Shown: positions 42,801 through 55,310 of the stretch, in pieces
Layout of the letters: each line of letters opens with the position of its first letter
Numbering within the stretch: the first letter of the stretch is position 1
From: Aristolochia californica
Lineage: Eukaryota > Streptophyta > Magnoliopsida > Piperales > Aristolochiaceae
Length of the DNA: 64,000 nt
Direction of reading: 5' to 3'
Assembly (NCBI GenBank): GCA_029961685.1
Contig: JARWKL010000002.1
Span: 30,410,908-30,474,907, forward strand
Program-made: the position numbers and the translations under genes
Notes under the pieces: model-generated
Told to the model about the DNA's origin: nothing
The model's input: the letters and a program-made list of their open reading frames with translations, nothing else
The model's database searches: none

Positions 42801-45800
42801 ATTTTGGATGTTAAAATTTGTTTTCAGATCCAAAATTGAGTTTTCACTCTCCCATTTTTCCCGTAAATAGAAAAGGTATCAGGCATTCTAAAATGAAAAT
42901 TTTAGAGTTCATGTATGCAAAAAGAATTTGAAAATTATTTCACGTACTAAAAATGAATTCCAAGGTTTTCTTATCCATGTATGGGAAATTCCACTAGTAC
43001 AACCCCTAATAATAAGCTTGGTGAAGTTTTATAGGAATGGGACTTGTAACTGATCCTTACAAGCTTTAAGTGTGGTGGACATGCATGCCAGAAACATGTT
43101 GAGGATGCAAGTGGACCTAATGATCCAAAAATTTCAAGGAGTAGAAAAAATCAAATTCTCAAGTGGTTGGTTATTTACCAGAGCCAACCAACCCACTTTT
43201 TGCCTATCCTTAAAAATCACCGATAAGTTTTGGAACTAACTCTCTCCTGATTTTTGCATTTCCATTTTGGATGTTAAAATCTGTTTTTAGATCCAAAATT
43301 GAGTTTTCACTCTCCCATTTTTCTTGTAAATAAAAAAGGTATCAGGAATAACAAAATGAAAATTTTAGAGTTCATGTATGCAAAAACAATTTGAGAATTA
43401 TTTGACGTACTAAAAATGAACTCCAAGGTTTTGTTATCCATGTTTGGGAAATTCCACTAGTACAACCCCTCATAATAATCTTGAAGGAATTTTATAGGAA
43501 TGGGACTTCTAACTGATCCAAACATGCTTTAAGTTTGGTGGATATGCATGTCAAAAACATGTTAAGGATCCAAGTGGACCTAATGATCCAAAAATTTCAA
43601 GGAGTAGAAAAAATCAAATTCTCAAGTGGTTGGATATTTACCAGAGCCAAACAACCCACTTTTTGGAAGTATCGCTCTTAGCATTAGTGGATTTCCATTT
43701 TGGACGTTCGAATTTGTTTTCAGATCCAAACTTGAGTTTTCACACTCCCATTTTTCTCGTGAACAAAAAAGAGATAACGCATAACAAATTGAAAATTTTA
43801 GAGTTCATGAATGCAAAAAGAATTTTGAAAATTATTTGACCCACTAAAAATGAACTCCTAGTTTTTGTTGTCCATGTTTTGGAAATTCCACTAGTACAAC
43901 CTCTAAAAATAAGCTTGGTAAAATTTTATAGGAAAGAGACTTCTAACTGATCCTAACATGCTTTAAGTGTGCTAGATATGCATGCCAGAAACATGTTGAG
44001 TATGCAAATGGACCTAATGATCCAAAAATTTCAAGAAGTAGAAAAAATCAAATTCTCAAGTAGTTACATATTTACCAGAGCCAAACAACCCACTTTTTGC
44101 CTACCCTTAAAAATCACAGATACTTTTTGGAACTATCTCTCTCAGGAATTCTGCATTTCCTTTTTGGATGTTCAAATTTGATTTCAGATCCAAACTTGAG
44201 TTTTCACTCTCCCATTTTTCTTGGAAACAAAAAACATATAAGGCATAACAAAATGAAAATTTTAGAAGTCATGTATGCAAAAGGAATTTCAAAATTATTT
44301 CACGCACTAAAAATGAACTCCAAGGTTTGGTTATCCACTTTGGGAAATTCCACTAGTACAACTCCTAATAATAAGCTTGGTCGAATTTTACAGGGAAGGG
44401 ACTTCTAACTGATCCTAAGATGCTTTAAGTGTGGTGGATATGCATGCCAGAAACTTGTTGAGGATGCAAGTGAACCTAATGATCGAAAAATTTCAAGGAG
44501 TAGAAAAAATCAATTTTTCAAGTGGTTGGATATTTACAAGAGCCAAACAACCCGCTTTTTGCCTATCCTTAAAAATCACTGATACTTTTTGGAACTATCT
44601 CTCTCAGCATTTGTACATTTCCATTTTGGATGTTCAAATTTTTTTTCAGATCCAAACTTGAGTTTTCGCTCTCCCATTTTTCTCGTAAACAAAAAAGATA
44701 TAAGGCATAACAAAATGAAAATTTTAGAGTTGATGTACACAAAAAGAATTTGAAAATTATTTGACGCACTAAAAATAAACTCCAAGGTTTTGTTATCCAT
44801 GTTTAGGAAATTCCACTAGTACAACCCCTCATAATAAGCTTGGTGGAATTTTATAGGAAAGGGGCTTCTAACTGACCCAAAAATGGATTACATGTGGTGG
44901 CTAAGCATGCCAGAAACACGTTGAGGATGCAAGTGGACCGAATGATCCAAAAAGTTTCAAAAATTAGAAAAAATCAAATTTTCAAATGGTTGGATATTTA
45001 CAAGAGCCAAACAACCCACTTTTTGCCTATCCTTAAAAATCACTGATACTTTTTGGAACTATCTCTCTTAGCATTTGTGCATTTCCATTTTGGATGTTCA
45101 AATTTGTTTTCAGATCCAAACTTGAGTTTTCACTCTCCCAATTTTCTCTTAAACAAAAAATATATTAGGCATAACATAAAGAAAATTTTTGAGTTCATGT
45201 ATGCAAAAAGAATTTGTAAATAATTTCACGCACTAAAAAGGAAATCCAAGGTTTGGTTATCCATGTTTGGGAAATTCCTCTAGTACAACCCCTAATAATA
45301 GGCTTGGTGGAATTTTATAGGAAAGGAACTTCTAACTAATTCTAACATGTTTTAAGGGTGGTGGATATGCATGCCAGAAACATGTTGAGGATACAAGTAG
45401 ACCTAATGATCCAAAAATTTCAAGGAGTAGAAAAATCAAATTCTCAAGTGGTTGGATATTTGCAAGAGCCAAACAAGCCACTTTTTGCCTATCTTTAAAA
45501 ATCAGAGATACTTTTTGGAATTATGTCTCTCAGCATTTGTGCATTTCTATTTTGGATGATCAAATTTGTTTTCAGTTCCAAATTTGAGTTTTCACTCTCC
45601 CATTTTTCTCATATACAAAAAAGATATAAGGCATAACAAAATGAAAATTTTAGAGTTCATGTATGCAAAAAGAATTTGAAAATTATTTCACGCACTATAA
45701 TAGAACTCCAAGGTTTTGATATCCATGTTTTGGAAATTCCGCTTGTACAACCCCTAATAATAAGCTTGGTGGAATTTTATAGGAATGGGACTTCTAACTG

Positions 45801-48800
45801 ATCCTAACATGCTTTAAGCTTGGTGGATATGCATGCCAACATGTTGAGGTTGCAAGTGGACCTAATGATCCAAAAATTTCAAGGAGTAGAAAAAATCAAA
45901 TTCTCAAGTGGTTGGATATTTACCAGAGCCAATCAACCCACTTTTTGGAACTATCTCTCTCAGCATTTATGCATTTCCATTTTGGATGTTCAAATTTTTT
46001 TTCGGATCCAAACTAGAGTTTTCACTCTCCCATTTTTCTCGTAAAACAAAAAATATCAGGTACAACAATATAAAAATTTGAGAGTTCATCAATACCAAAA
46101 AAATTTGAAAATTATTTCATGCACTAAAAATGAACTCCAAGGTTTTGTTATCCTTGTTTGGGAAATTCCACTAGTACAACCCCTAATAATAAACTTGGTG
46201 GAATTTTACAGGAAAGGGACATCTAATTGATCCAACATGCTTTAAGTGAGGTGGATATGCATGCCAGAAACATGTTGAGGATGCAAGCGGACCTAATGAT
46301 CCAAAATTTTCAAGGAGTAGAAAAAACTAAATTTTCAAGTTGTTAGATATTTACCTAAGCAAAACCACCCACTTTTTGCCTATCCTTAAAAATCACAGAT
46401 ACTTTTTGGAACTATCTCTCTCAGCATTTGTGAATTTCCATTTTGGATGTGCAAAGTTGTTTTCAGATCCAAACTTGAGTTTCACTCTCCCATTTTTCTC
46501 GTAAACAAAAAAGATAAAATTTATAAAAAAATGAAAATTTTAGAGTTCATGTATGCAAAAAAAATTTGAAAATTATTTCACGCACTAAAAATGAACTCCA
46601 AGGTTTTGATATCCATGTTTTCGAAATTCCACTAGTACAACCCCTAATAATAAGCTTGGTGGAATTTTATAGGAAAGGGACTTCTAACTGATCCTAACAT
46701 GCTTTAAGTGTGGTGGATATGCATGCCAGAAACATGTTGAGGATGCAAGTGGACCTAATGATCCAAAAATTTCAAGGAGTAGAAAAACTCAAATTCTCAA
46801 GTGGTTGGATATTTACCAAAGCCAAACAACCCTCTTTTTGCCTATCCTTAAAAATAACAAATACTTTTTGGAACTATCTCTCTCAGCATTTGTGCATTTA
46901 AATTTTTGATGTTCAAATTTTGTTTTCAGATCCAAACTTGAGTTTTCAGTCTCCCATTTTTCTTGTAAAAAAAAGATATATGCCATAACAAAATGAGTTG
47001 TTTAGAGATCATGTATGCAAAAAGAATTTGAAAATTATTTCACGCCCTAAAAATGAACTCCAAGGTTTTGTTATCCATGTTAGGGAAATTCCACTAGTAC
47101 AACCCCTAATAATAAGCTTGGTGGAATTTTATAGGAAAGTGACTTCTAACTGATGCCAACATGCTCCAAGTGTGGTGGATATGCATGTCAGATACATGTA
47201 GAGGATGCAAGTGGACCTCATGATCCAAAAATTTCAAGGACTAGAAAAAATCAAATTCTCAAGTGGTTGGATATTTACCAGAGCCAAAGAACCCACTTTT
47301 TGCCTATACTTAAAAATCACAGATACTTTTTGGAACTATCTCTCTCAGCAATTGTGCAATTCCATTTTGGATGGTCAAATTTGTTTTCAGATCCAAACTT
47401 GAGTTTTCACTCTCCCATTTTTCTCGTTACCAAAAAAGATATAAGGCATAACAAAATGAAAATTTTAGAGTTCTTGTATGCAAAAAAAATTTGAAAATTA
47501 TTTCACGCACTAAAAACAAACTGCAAGTTTTTGTTATCCATGTTTTGGAAATTCCACTAGTACAACTCCTAATAATAAGCTTGGTGGAATTTTAAAGGAA
47601 AGGGACTTCTAACTGATCCAAACATGCTTTAAGTGTAGTGGATATGCATGCCAGAAACATGTTGAGGATGGAAGTGGACCTAATGATCCAAATGTTTCAA
47701 GGAGTTGAAAAAATCAAATTATCAAGTGGTTGGATATTTAACAGAGCCAAAAAACCCACTTTTTGCCTATCCTTAAAATCACAGATACTTTTTGGAACTA
47801 TCTTTCTCAGCATTTGTACATTTCCATTTTGGATGTTCAAATTTGTTTTCAGATCCAAACTTCAGTTTTCACTCTCCTATTTTTCTCGTAAACAAAAAAG
47901 CAATAAGGCATAAAAAAATGAAAATTTTAGAGTTCATTTATGCAAAAAAAATTTGAAAATTATTTCATGCACTAAAAATAAACTCCAAGGTTTTGTTATC
48001 CATGTTTGGGAAATTCCACTAGTACAACCTTAATAAAAAGCTTGGTGGAATTTGATAGCAAAAGGACTTGTAACTAATCCTAACATGCTTTAAGTGTGGT
48101 GGATATGCATGCCAAAAACATGTTGAGGATGCAAGTGGACCTATTGATCCAAAAATTTCATGGAGTAGAAAAAATCAAATTCTCAAGCGGGTGGATATTT
48201 ACTAGAGCCAAACAACCCACTTTTTGCCTATCCTTAAAAATCACTGATAGTTTTTGGAACAATCTCTCTCAGCATTTGTGCATCTTCATTTTGGAAGTTC
48301 AAATTTGCCTTCAGATCCAAACTTGAGTTTTCACTCTCCCATTTTTCTCGTAAACAAAAAAGAAATTAGGCATAACAAAATGAAAATTTTAGAGTTCAGG
48401 TATGCAAAATGAATTTGAAATTTATTTCACGCACTAAAAATGAACTCCAAGGTTTTGTTATCCATGTTTGGGAAATTCCACTTGTAGAACTCCTAATAAT
48501 AAGCTTGGTGGAATTTGATAGGAAACGGACTTCTAACTGATCCTAACATGCTTTATGTGTGGTTTATATGCATGCCAGAAACTTGTGGAGGATGCAAATG
48601 GACCTAATGATCTAAAAATTTCGTGTAGAAAAAAACAAATTATCAAGTGGTTGGATATTTACTTGAGCCAAACAACCCACTTTTTGCCTATCCTTAAAAA
48701 TCACAGATACTTTTCGGAACTATCTCTCTCACCATTTGTGCATTTCCATTTTGGGTGTTCAAATTTTTTTTCATATCCAAACTTGAGTTTTCACTCTCCC

Positions 48801-51300
48801 ATTTTTCTTGTAAACAAAAAAGATAGAAGGCATAACAAAATGAAAATTTTAGAGTTCAAATATGCAAAGAAAATTTGAAAATTATTTCACTCACTAAAAT
48901 GAACTCCAAGGTTTTTAAATCCATGTTTGGGAAATTCCACTAGTACAACCCCTAATAATAAGCTTGGTGGAATTTTATAGGAAAGGGATTTCTAACTGAT
49001 CCTAACATGCTTTAAGTGTGGTGGATATGCATGCCTGAAACTAGTTGAGGATGCAAGTGGACCTAAGGATCCAAAAATTTGACAGAGGAAAAAAATTAAA
49101 TTCTCAAGTGGTTGGATATTTACCAGAGCCAAGCAACCCACTTTTTGCCTATATATAAAAATCACAGATACTTTTTGGAACTATCTTTCTCGGCCATTGT
49201 GCATTTCCATTTTGGATGTTCAAATTTATTTTCAGATTCAAACTTGAGTTTTCACTCTCCCATTTTTCTCGTAAAATAAAAGATATAAGGCATAAGAAAA
49301 TGAAAATTTTAGAGATCATGTATGCCAAAATAATATGAAAATTATTTCACGCACTAAAAATGAACTCCGAGGTTTTGCTATCCTTGTTAGGGAAATTCCA
49401 CTAGTACAACCCCTAATAATATGCTTGGTGGAATTTTATAGGAAATGGACTTCTAACTGATCTTAACATGCTTCAAGTGTGGCAGATATGCTTGCTAGAA
49501 ACATGTTGACGATGCAAGTGGACCTAATGATCCAAAAATTTCAAGGAGTAGAAAAAATCAAATTCTCGAGTGGTTGGATATTTACGAGAGCCAAACAACC
49601 CACTTTTTGCCTATCCTTAAAAATCACAGATACTTTTTGGAACTATCTCTCTCTGCAATTGTGCATTTCCATTTTGGATGTTCAAATTTGTTTTCTGATG
49701 AAAACTTGAGTTTTCACACTCCCATTTTTCTCGTAAACAAAAAAGATATAAGGCATAAAAAAAAGAAAAATTTAAGAGTTCATGTATGCAAAAAAAATTT
49801 GAAAATTATTTCACGCACTAAAAACGAACTCCAAGGTTTTGTTATCCGTGTTTGGGAAATTCCATTAGTACAACCCCTAATAATAACCTTGGTGGAATTT
49901 TATAGGAAAGGGACTTCTAATTGATCCTAACATGCTTTAAGTGTGGTAGATATGCAAGCTAGAAACATTTTGAGGATCCAAGTGGACCTAATGATCCAAA
50001 AGTTTCAAGGAGTAGAAAAAATAAAATTCTCACGTGGTTGGATATTTAACAGAACCAAATAACCCACTTTTTTCCTATCCTTAAAAATCGCAGATACTTT
50101 TTGGAACTATCTCTCTCAGAATTTGTGCATTTCCATTTGGCTGTTCAAATTTGTTTTCAGATCCAAACTTGAGTTTTCACTCTCCTATTTTTCTCGTAAA
50201 AAAAAGGATATAAGGTATAACAAAATGAAAATTTTAGAGTTCATTAATGCAAAAAAAATTTGAAAATTATTTCATGCACTAAAAATGAACTCCAAGGTTT
50301 TGTTATCCATGTTAGGGAAATTCCACTAGTTCAACCCCTCAAAATAAGTATGGTGGAATTTTAAAGGAAAGGGACTTCTAACTGATCCAAACTTGCTTTA
50401 AGTTTGGTGGATATGCATGTTAGAAACATGTTGAGGATGCAAGTGGACCTAATGATCCAAAAATTTCAACGAGAAGAAAAAATCAAATTCTCAAGTGGTT
50501 GGATATTTATTAGAGCCAAACAACCCACTTTTTGGAAGTATCTCTTTTAGCATTTGTGCATTTCCATTTTGGATGTTCAAATTTGTTTTCAGATCCAAAC
50601 TTGAGTTTTGACTCTTCCGTTTTTCTCGTAAACAAAAAAGATATAAGGCATAAAAAATTGAAAATTTTAGAGTTTATGTACGCAAAAAGAATTTTAAAAT
50701 TATTTCACACACTAAAAATGAACTCCAAGGTTTTGTTGTCCATGTTTGGGAAATTCCACTAGTACAACCCCTAATAATAAGCTTGGAAAAATTTTATAGG
50801 AAAGAGACTTCTAACTGATCCTAACATGCTTTAAGTGTGGGAGATATCCATGCTAGAAACATGTTGAGTATGCAAGTGGACCTAATGATCCAAAAATTTC
50901 AAGAAGTAGAAAAAATAAAATTCTCAAGTTGTTGGATATTTACCAGGGCCAAAAACCCCACTTTTTACATATCCTTGAAAATAACAGATACATTTTGGAA
51001 CTATATCTCTCATCATTTGTGCATTTCTATTTAGGATGTTCAAATTTGTTTTTAATTCCAAACTTGAGTTTTCACTCTCCCATTTTTCTCGTAAACAAAA
51101 AAGATATAAGGCATAACAAAATGAAAATTTTAGAGTTCATGGATGCAAAAAGAATTTGAAAATTATTTCATGCACTAAAAAAGAACTCCAAGGTTGTGTT
51201 ACCCATGTTTGGGAAATTCCACTAGTACCACCCCTAATAATAAGCTTGGTGGAATTTTATAGGAATGGGACTTCTAACTGATCCTAACATGCTTTTAAGT
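39870..51300 (+). repeat. Large duplicated block, copy 2 (~11.4 kb)
   Basis: Partner of 27.55-38.94 kb. It keeps the separate C and D monomers lost in copy 1, lacks the two-monomer repeat at 33.9-34.8 kb, and has an extra monomer at about 49,479-49,944. The left end is recognised by the shared CAAATTCTAAAGTGG (39,938) and the right end by GGAATGGGACTTCTAACTG (51,261). Past that point the monomers no longer correspond. Confidence 0.9.
40327..45820 (+). repeat. Two turns of a ~2.75-kb six-monomer higher-order unit
   Basis: Monomer types follow the order B (40,327), C (40,789), D (41,221), E (41,684), F (42,147), B (42,610), then again B (43,075), C (43,537), D (43,969), E (44,431), F (44,893), G (45,358). 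Equivalent monomers are 2,747-2,752 bp apart. Type E is marked by GATCGAAAAATTTCAAGGAG and CACTGATAC; type F by AAAAAGTTTAGAAGAG or AAAAAGTTTCAAAAA and TTCTCTTAAA. The same order, minus one monomer, is seen at 28.0-32.5 kb in the other large block. Confidence 0.8.
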
Positions 51301-53469
51301 GTGGTGGATATGCATGCCAGAAACATGTTGAGGATGCGAGCGGACCTAATGAACCAAAAATTTCAAGGAGTAAAAAAAATCAAATTCTCAAGTGGTTGGA
51401 TATTTACCAGAGCCAAACAACCCACTTTTTGCCTATCCTTAAATATCACAGATACTTTTTGGAACTATCTCTCTCTCTTGATTTGTGCATTTCTATTTTG
51501 GATGTTCAAATTTTTTTGCAGATCCAAAATTGAGTTTTCACTCTCCCATTTTTCTCATAAACAAAAAAGATATTAGGCATAACAAAATAAAAATTTTAGA
51601 GTTCATGTATGCAAAAAGAATTTGAAATTTATTTTACGCACTAAAAATGAACTCCAAGGTTTTGTTATCCATGTTTGGGAAATTCCACTTGTACGACACC
51701 TAATAATAAGCTTGGTGGAATTTTATAGGAAAGGGATTTCTAACTGATCCTAACATGCTTGAAGTGTGGTGGATATGCATGCGAGAAACTTGTGGAGGAT
51801 GCAAGTGGACCTAATGATCCAAAAAATTTGCATAGAAACAACAAATTCTTAAGTTGTTCGATATTAACTTGAGCCAAACAACCCACTTTTTGCCTATCCT
51901 TAAAAATCACAGATACTTTTTGAAACTATCTCTCTCAGCATTTGTGCCTTTCCATTTTGTGTTGTTCAAATTTGTTTTTATATCCAAACTTGAGTTTTCA
52001 CTCTCCCAATTTTCTTGTAAACAAAAAAGATAGAAGGCATAACAAAATGAAAATTTTATAGTTCAAGTATGCAAAAAAATTTTGAAAATTATTTCACTCA
52101 CTAAAAATGAACTCCAAGGTTTTGTAATCCATGTTTGGGAAATTCCACTAGTACAACCCCTAATAATAAGCTTGGTGGAATTTTATAGGACAAGGATTTC
52201 TACCTGATCCTAACATGCTTTAAGTGTGGTGGATATGCATGCCATGAACTAGTTGAGCATGCAACTGGACCTAAGGATCCAAAAATTTGAAGGAGTAAAA
52301 AAATTAAATTCTCAAGTGGTTTGATATTTACCAGAGCCAAACAACCCACTTTTTGCCTATACTTAAAAATCATAGATACTTTTTGAAACTATCTCTCTCA
52401 GCATTTGTGCATTTCCATTTTGGATGTTCAAATTTGTTTTCAGATCCAAACTTGAGTTTTCACTATCCAGTTTTTCTCGTCAAAAAAAACATATAAGGCA
52501 TAAAAAGATGAAAATTTTAGCGTTCATGTATGCAAAAAGAATTTGAAAGCTATTTCACGCACTAAAAATGAACTCCACGGTTTTGTTATCCATGTTTGGG
52601 AAATTCCACTAGTACAAACCCTAAAAATAAGCTTGGTGGAATTTTATAGGAAAGGGACTTCTAACATATCCTAACATGCTTTAAGTGTGGTGGATATGCA
52701 TGCCAAAAACATGTTGAGAATGCAAGTGGACCTAATGATCCAAAACTTTGAAGGAGTTGAAAAAATCAAATTCTCAAGTGGTTGGATATTTACCAGAGCC
52801 AAACAACCCACTTTTTGCCTATCCTTAAAAATCATAGATACTTTTTGGAACTATCTCTCTCAACATTTGTGCAGTTCCATTTTGGATGTCCAAATTTGTT
52901 TTCAAATCCAAACTTGTGTTTTCACTATCCCATTTTCCTCGTAAACGAAAAAGATATAAGGCATAACAAAATGAAAATTTTAGAGTTCGTGTTTGCAAAA
53001 AAAATTTTAAAACTATTTCATGCACTAAAAATGAACTCCAAGGTTTTGTTATCCATGTTTGGGAAATTCCACTAGTACAACCCTTGATAATAAGCTTGGT
53101 GGAATTTTATTGGGAAGGGACTTCTGACTGATCCTAACATGCTTTAAGTGTGGTGGATATGCATGCTAGAAACAAGTTGAGGATGCAAGTGGACCTAATG
53201 ATCCAAAAAAGTGGACCTAATGATCAAAAAATTTCAAGGAGTAGAAAAAATCAAATTCTCAAGTGGTTGGATATTTACCAGAGCAAAACAACCCACTTTT
53301 TGCCTATCCTTAAAAATAACTGATACTTTTTGGAACTATCTCTCTCAGCATTTGTGCATTTTCTTTATGGATGTTGAAATTTGTTTTCAGATCCAAACTT
53401 GACTTTTCACTCTCCCATTTTTCTCGTAAACGAAAAAGATATCAGGCATAACAAAATGAAAATTTTAGA

Positions 53470-54440
53470 GTTCATGTATGCAAAAAAAATTTTAAAATTG
53501 TTTTACGCACTAAAAATGTAATCCAAGGTTTTGTTATCCATGTTTGGGAAATTCCACTAGTACAACCCCTAATAATAACTTTGGTGCAATTTTATAGGAA
53601 AGAGGCTTCTAACAGATCCTAACATGCTTTAAGTGCGGTGGATATGCATGCCAGAAACATGTTGAGGATGCAAGTGGACCTAATGATCCAAAAATTTCTA
53701 GAAGTAGAAAAAATCAAATTCTCAAGCGGTTGGATATTTACCAGAGCCAAACAACCCACTTTTCGCCTATCCTTAAAAATCACTTATACATTTTGGAACT
53801 ATCTCTCTCAGCATTTGTGCATTTCCATTTTTGATGTTCAAATTTGTTTTCAGATCCAAAGTTGAATTTTCACTCTCCCTTTTTTCTCGTAAACGAAAAA
53901 GATATAAGGCATAACAAAATGAAAATTTTAGAGTTCATGAATGCAAAAAAAATTTTAAAATTGTTTTACAAACAAAAAATGAAATCTAAGGTTTTGTTAT
54001 CCTTGTTTGGGAAATTCCACTAGTACAACCCCTATTAATAAGCTTGGTGGAATTTTATAGGAAAGGGACTTCTAACTGATCCTAACATGCTTTAAGTGTG
54101 GTGCATATGCATGCCAGAAACATGTTGACGATGCAAGGGGACCTAATGATCCAACAATTTCAAGGAGTAGAAAAAATCAAATTCTCAAGTGGTTGGATAT
54201 TTACCAGAGCAAAACAACCCACTTTTTGCCAATCCTTAAAAATCACAGATACTTTTTGGAACTATCTCTCTCAGCATTTGTGCATTTCCATTATGGATGT
54301 TGAAATTTGTTTTCAGATCCAAACTTGAGTTTTCACTCTCCCATTTTTCTCGGAAACAAAAAAGATATAAGGCATAAAAAAATGAAAATTTTAGAGTCCA
54401 TGTATGCAAAAAAAAATTGAAAATTATTTCACGCACTAAA
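53470..54440 (+). repeat. Duplicated block C1 (partner at +1,835 bp)
   Basis: Matches about 55,305-56,275 at an offset of 1,835 bp (four monomers, shortened). Shared rare variants: AAGTGCGGTGGATATGC (53,631 and 55,466), CCACTTTTCGCC, GTGTGGTGCATATGC (54,097 and 55,932), TTGACGATGCAAGGGG and CATTATGGATGTTG. Just upstream, at about 53,190-53,229, the words AGTGGACCTAATGATC are repeated, a slippage product within one monomer. Confidence 0.8.
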
Positions 54441-55009
54441 AATGAACTCCAATGTTTCGTTATCCATGTTTGGGATATTCCAGTAGTACAACCCCTAAAA
54501 ATAAGCTTGGTGGAATTTTATAGCAAAGGGACTTCTAACTGATGCTAACAAGCTTTAAGTGTGGTGGATTTGCATGTCAGAAACATGTTAAGTATGCAAG
54601 TGGACCTAATGATCCAAAAGTTTCAAGGAGTAGAAAAAATCAAATTCTCAAGTGGTTAGATATTTACCTGAGCCAAACAACCCACTTTTTCCTTTCCTTA
54701 AAAATCACAGATACTTTCTGGAACTATCTCTCTCATCATTTGTGCATTTCCATTTTGGATGTAAGAATTTGTTTCAGATCCAAACTTGAGTTTTCACTCT
54801 CCTATTTTTCTTGTAAGCAAAAAAAGATCAAAGGCATAACAAAATGAAAATTTTAGCGTTCAGGTATGCAAAAAAAATTTCAAAATTATTTCACGCACTA
54901 AAAATTAACTCCAAGGTTTTGTTATACATTTGTGGGAAATTCCACTAGTACAACCCCTAATAATAAGCTTGGTGGAATTTTATAGCAAAGGGACTTGTAA
55001 CTGATCCTA

Positions 55010-55310
55010 ACATGCTTTAAGCCAGAAACATGTTTAGGATGCAAGAGGACCTAATGATCCAAAAATTTCAAAGAGTAGAAAAAATCAAATTCTCAAGTTG
55101 TTGGATATTTACCTAAGCCAAACAACGCACTTTTTGCCTATCCATAAAAATCACAGATACTTTTTGGAACTATCACTCTCAGCATTTGTGCATTTCCATT
55201 TTGGATGTTCAAATTTGTTTTCAGATCCAAACTCGAGTTTTCTCTATCCCATTTTTCTCGTAAACAAAAAAGACATAAGGCATAACAAAGTGAAAATTTT
55301 ATAGTTCATG
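55010..55310 (+). repeat. Monomer with deleted 5' landmark
   Basis: At 55,014-55,030 CTTTAAG runs directly into CCAGAAACATG, so the GTGGTGGATATGCATG block of about 17 bp is missing. The rest matches the monomers at 21.07 and 57.32 kb (CATGTTTAGGATGC, CCAAACTCGAG), making it a third, shorter member of that type. Confidence 0.8.
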
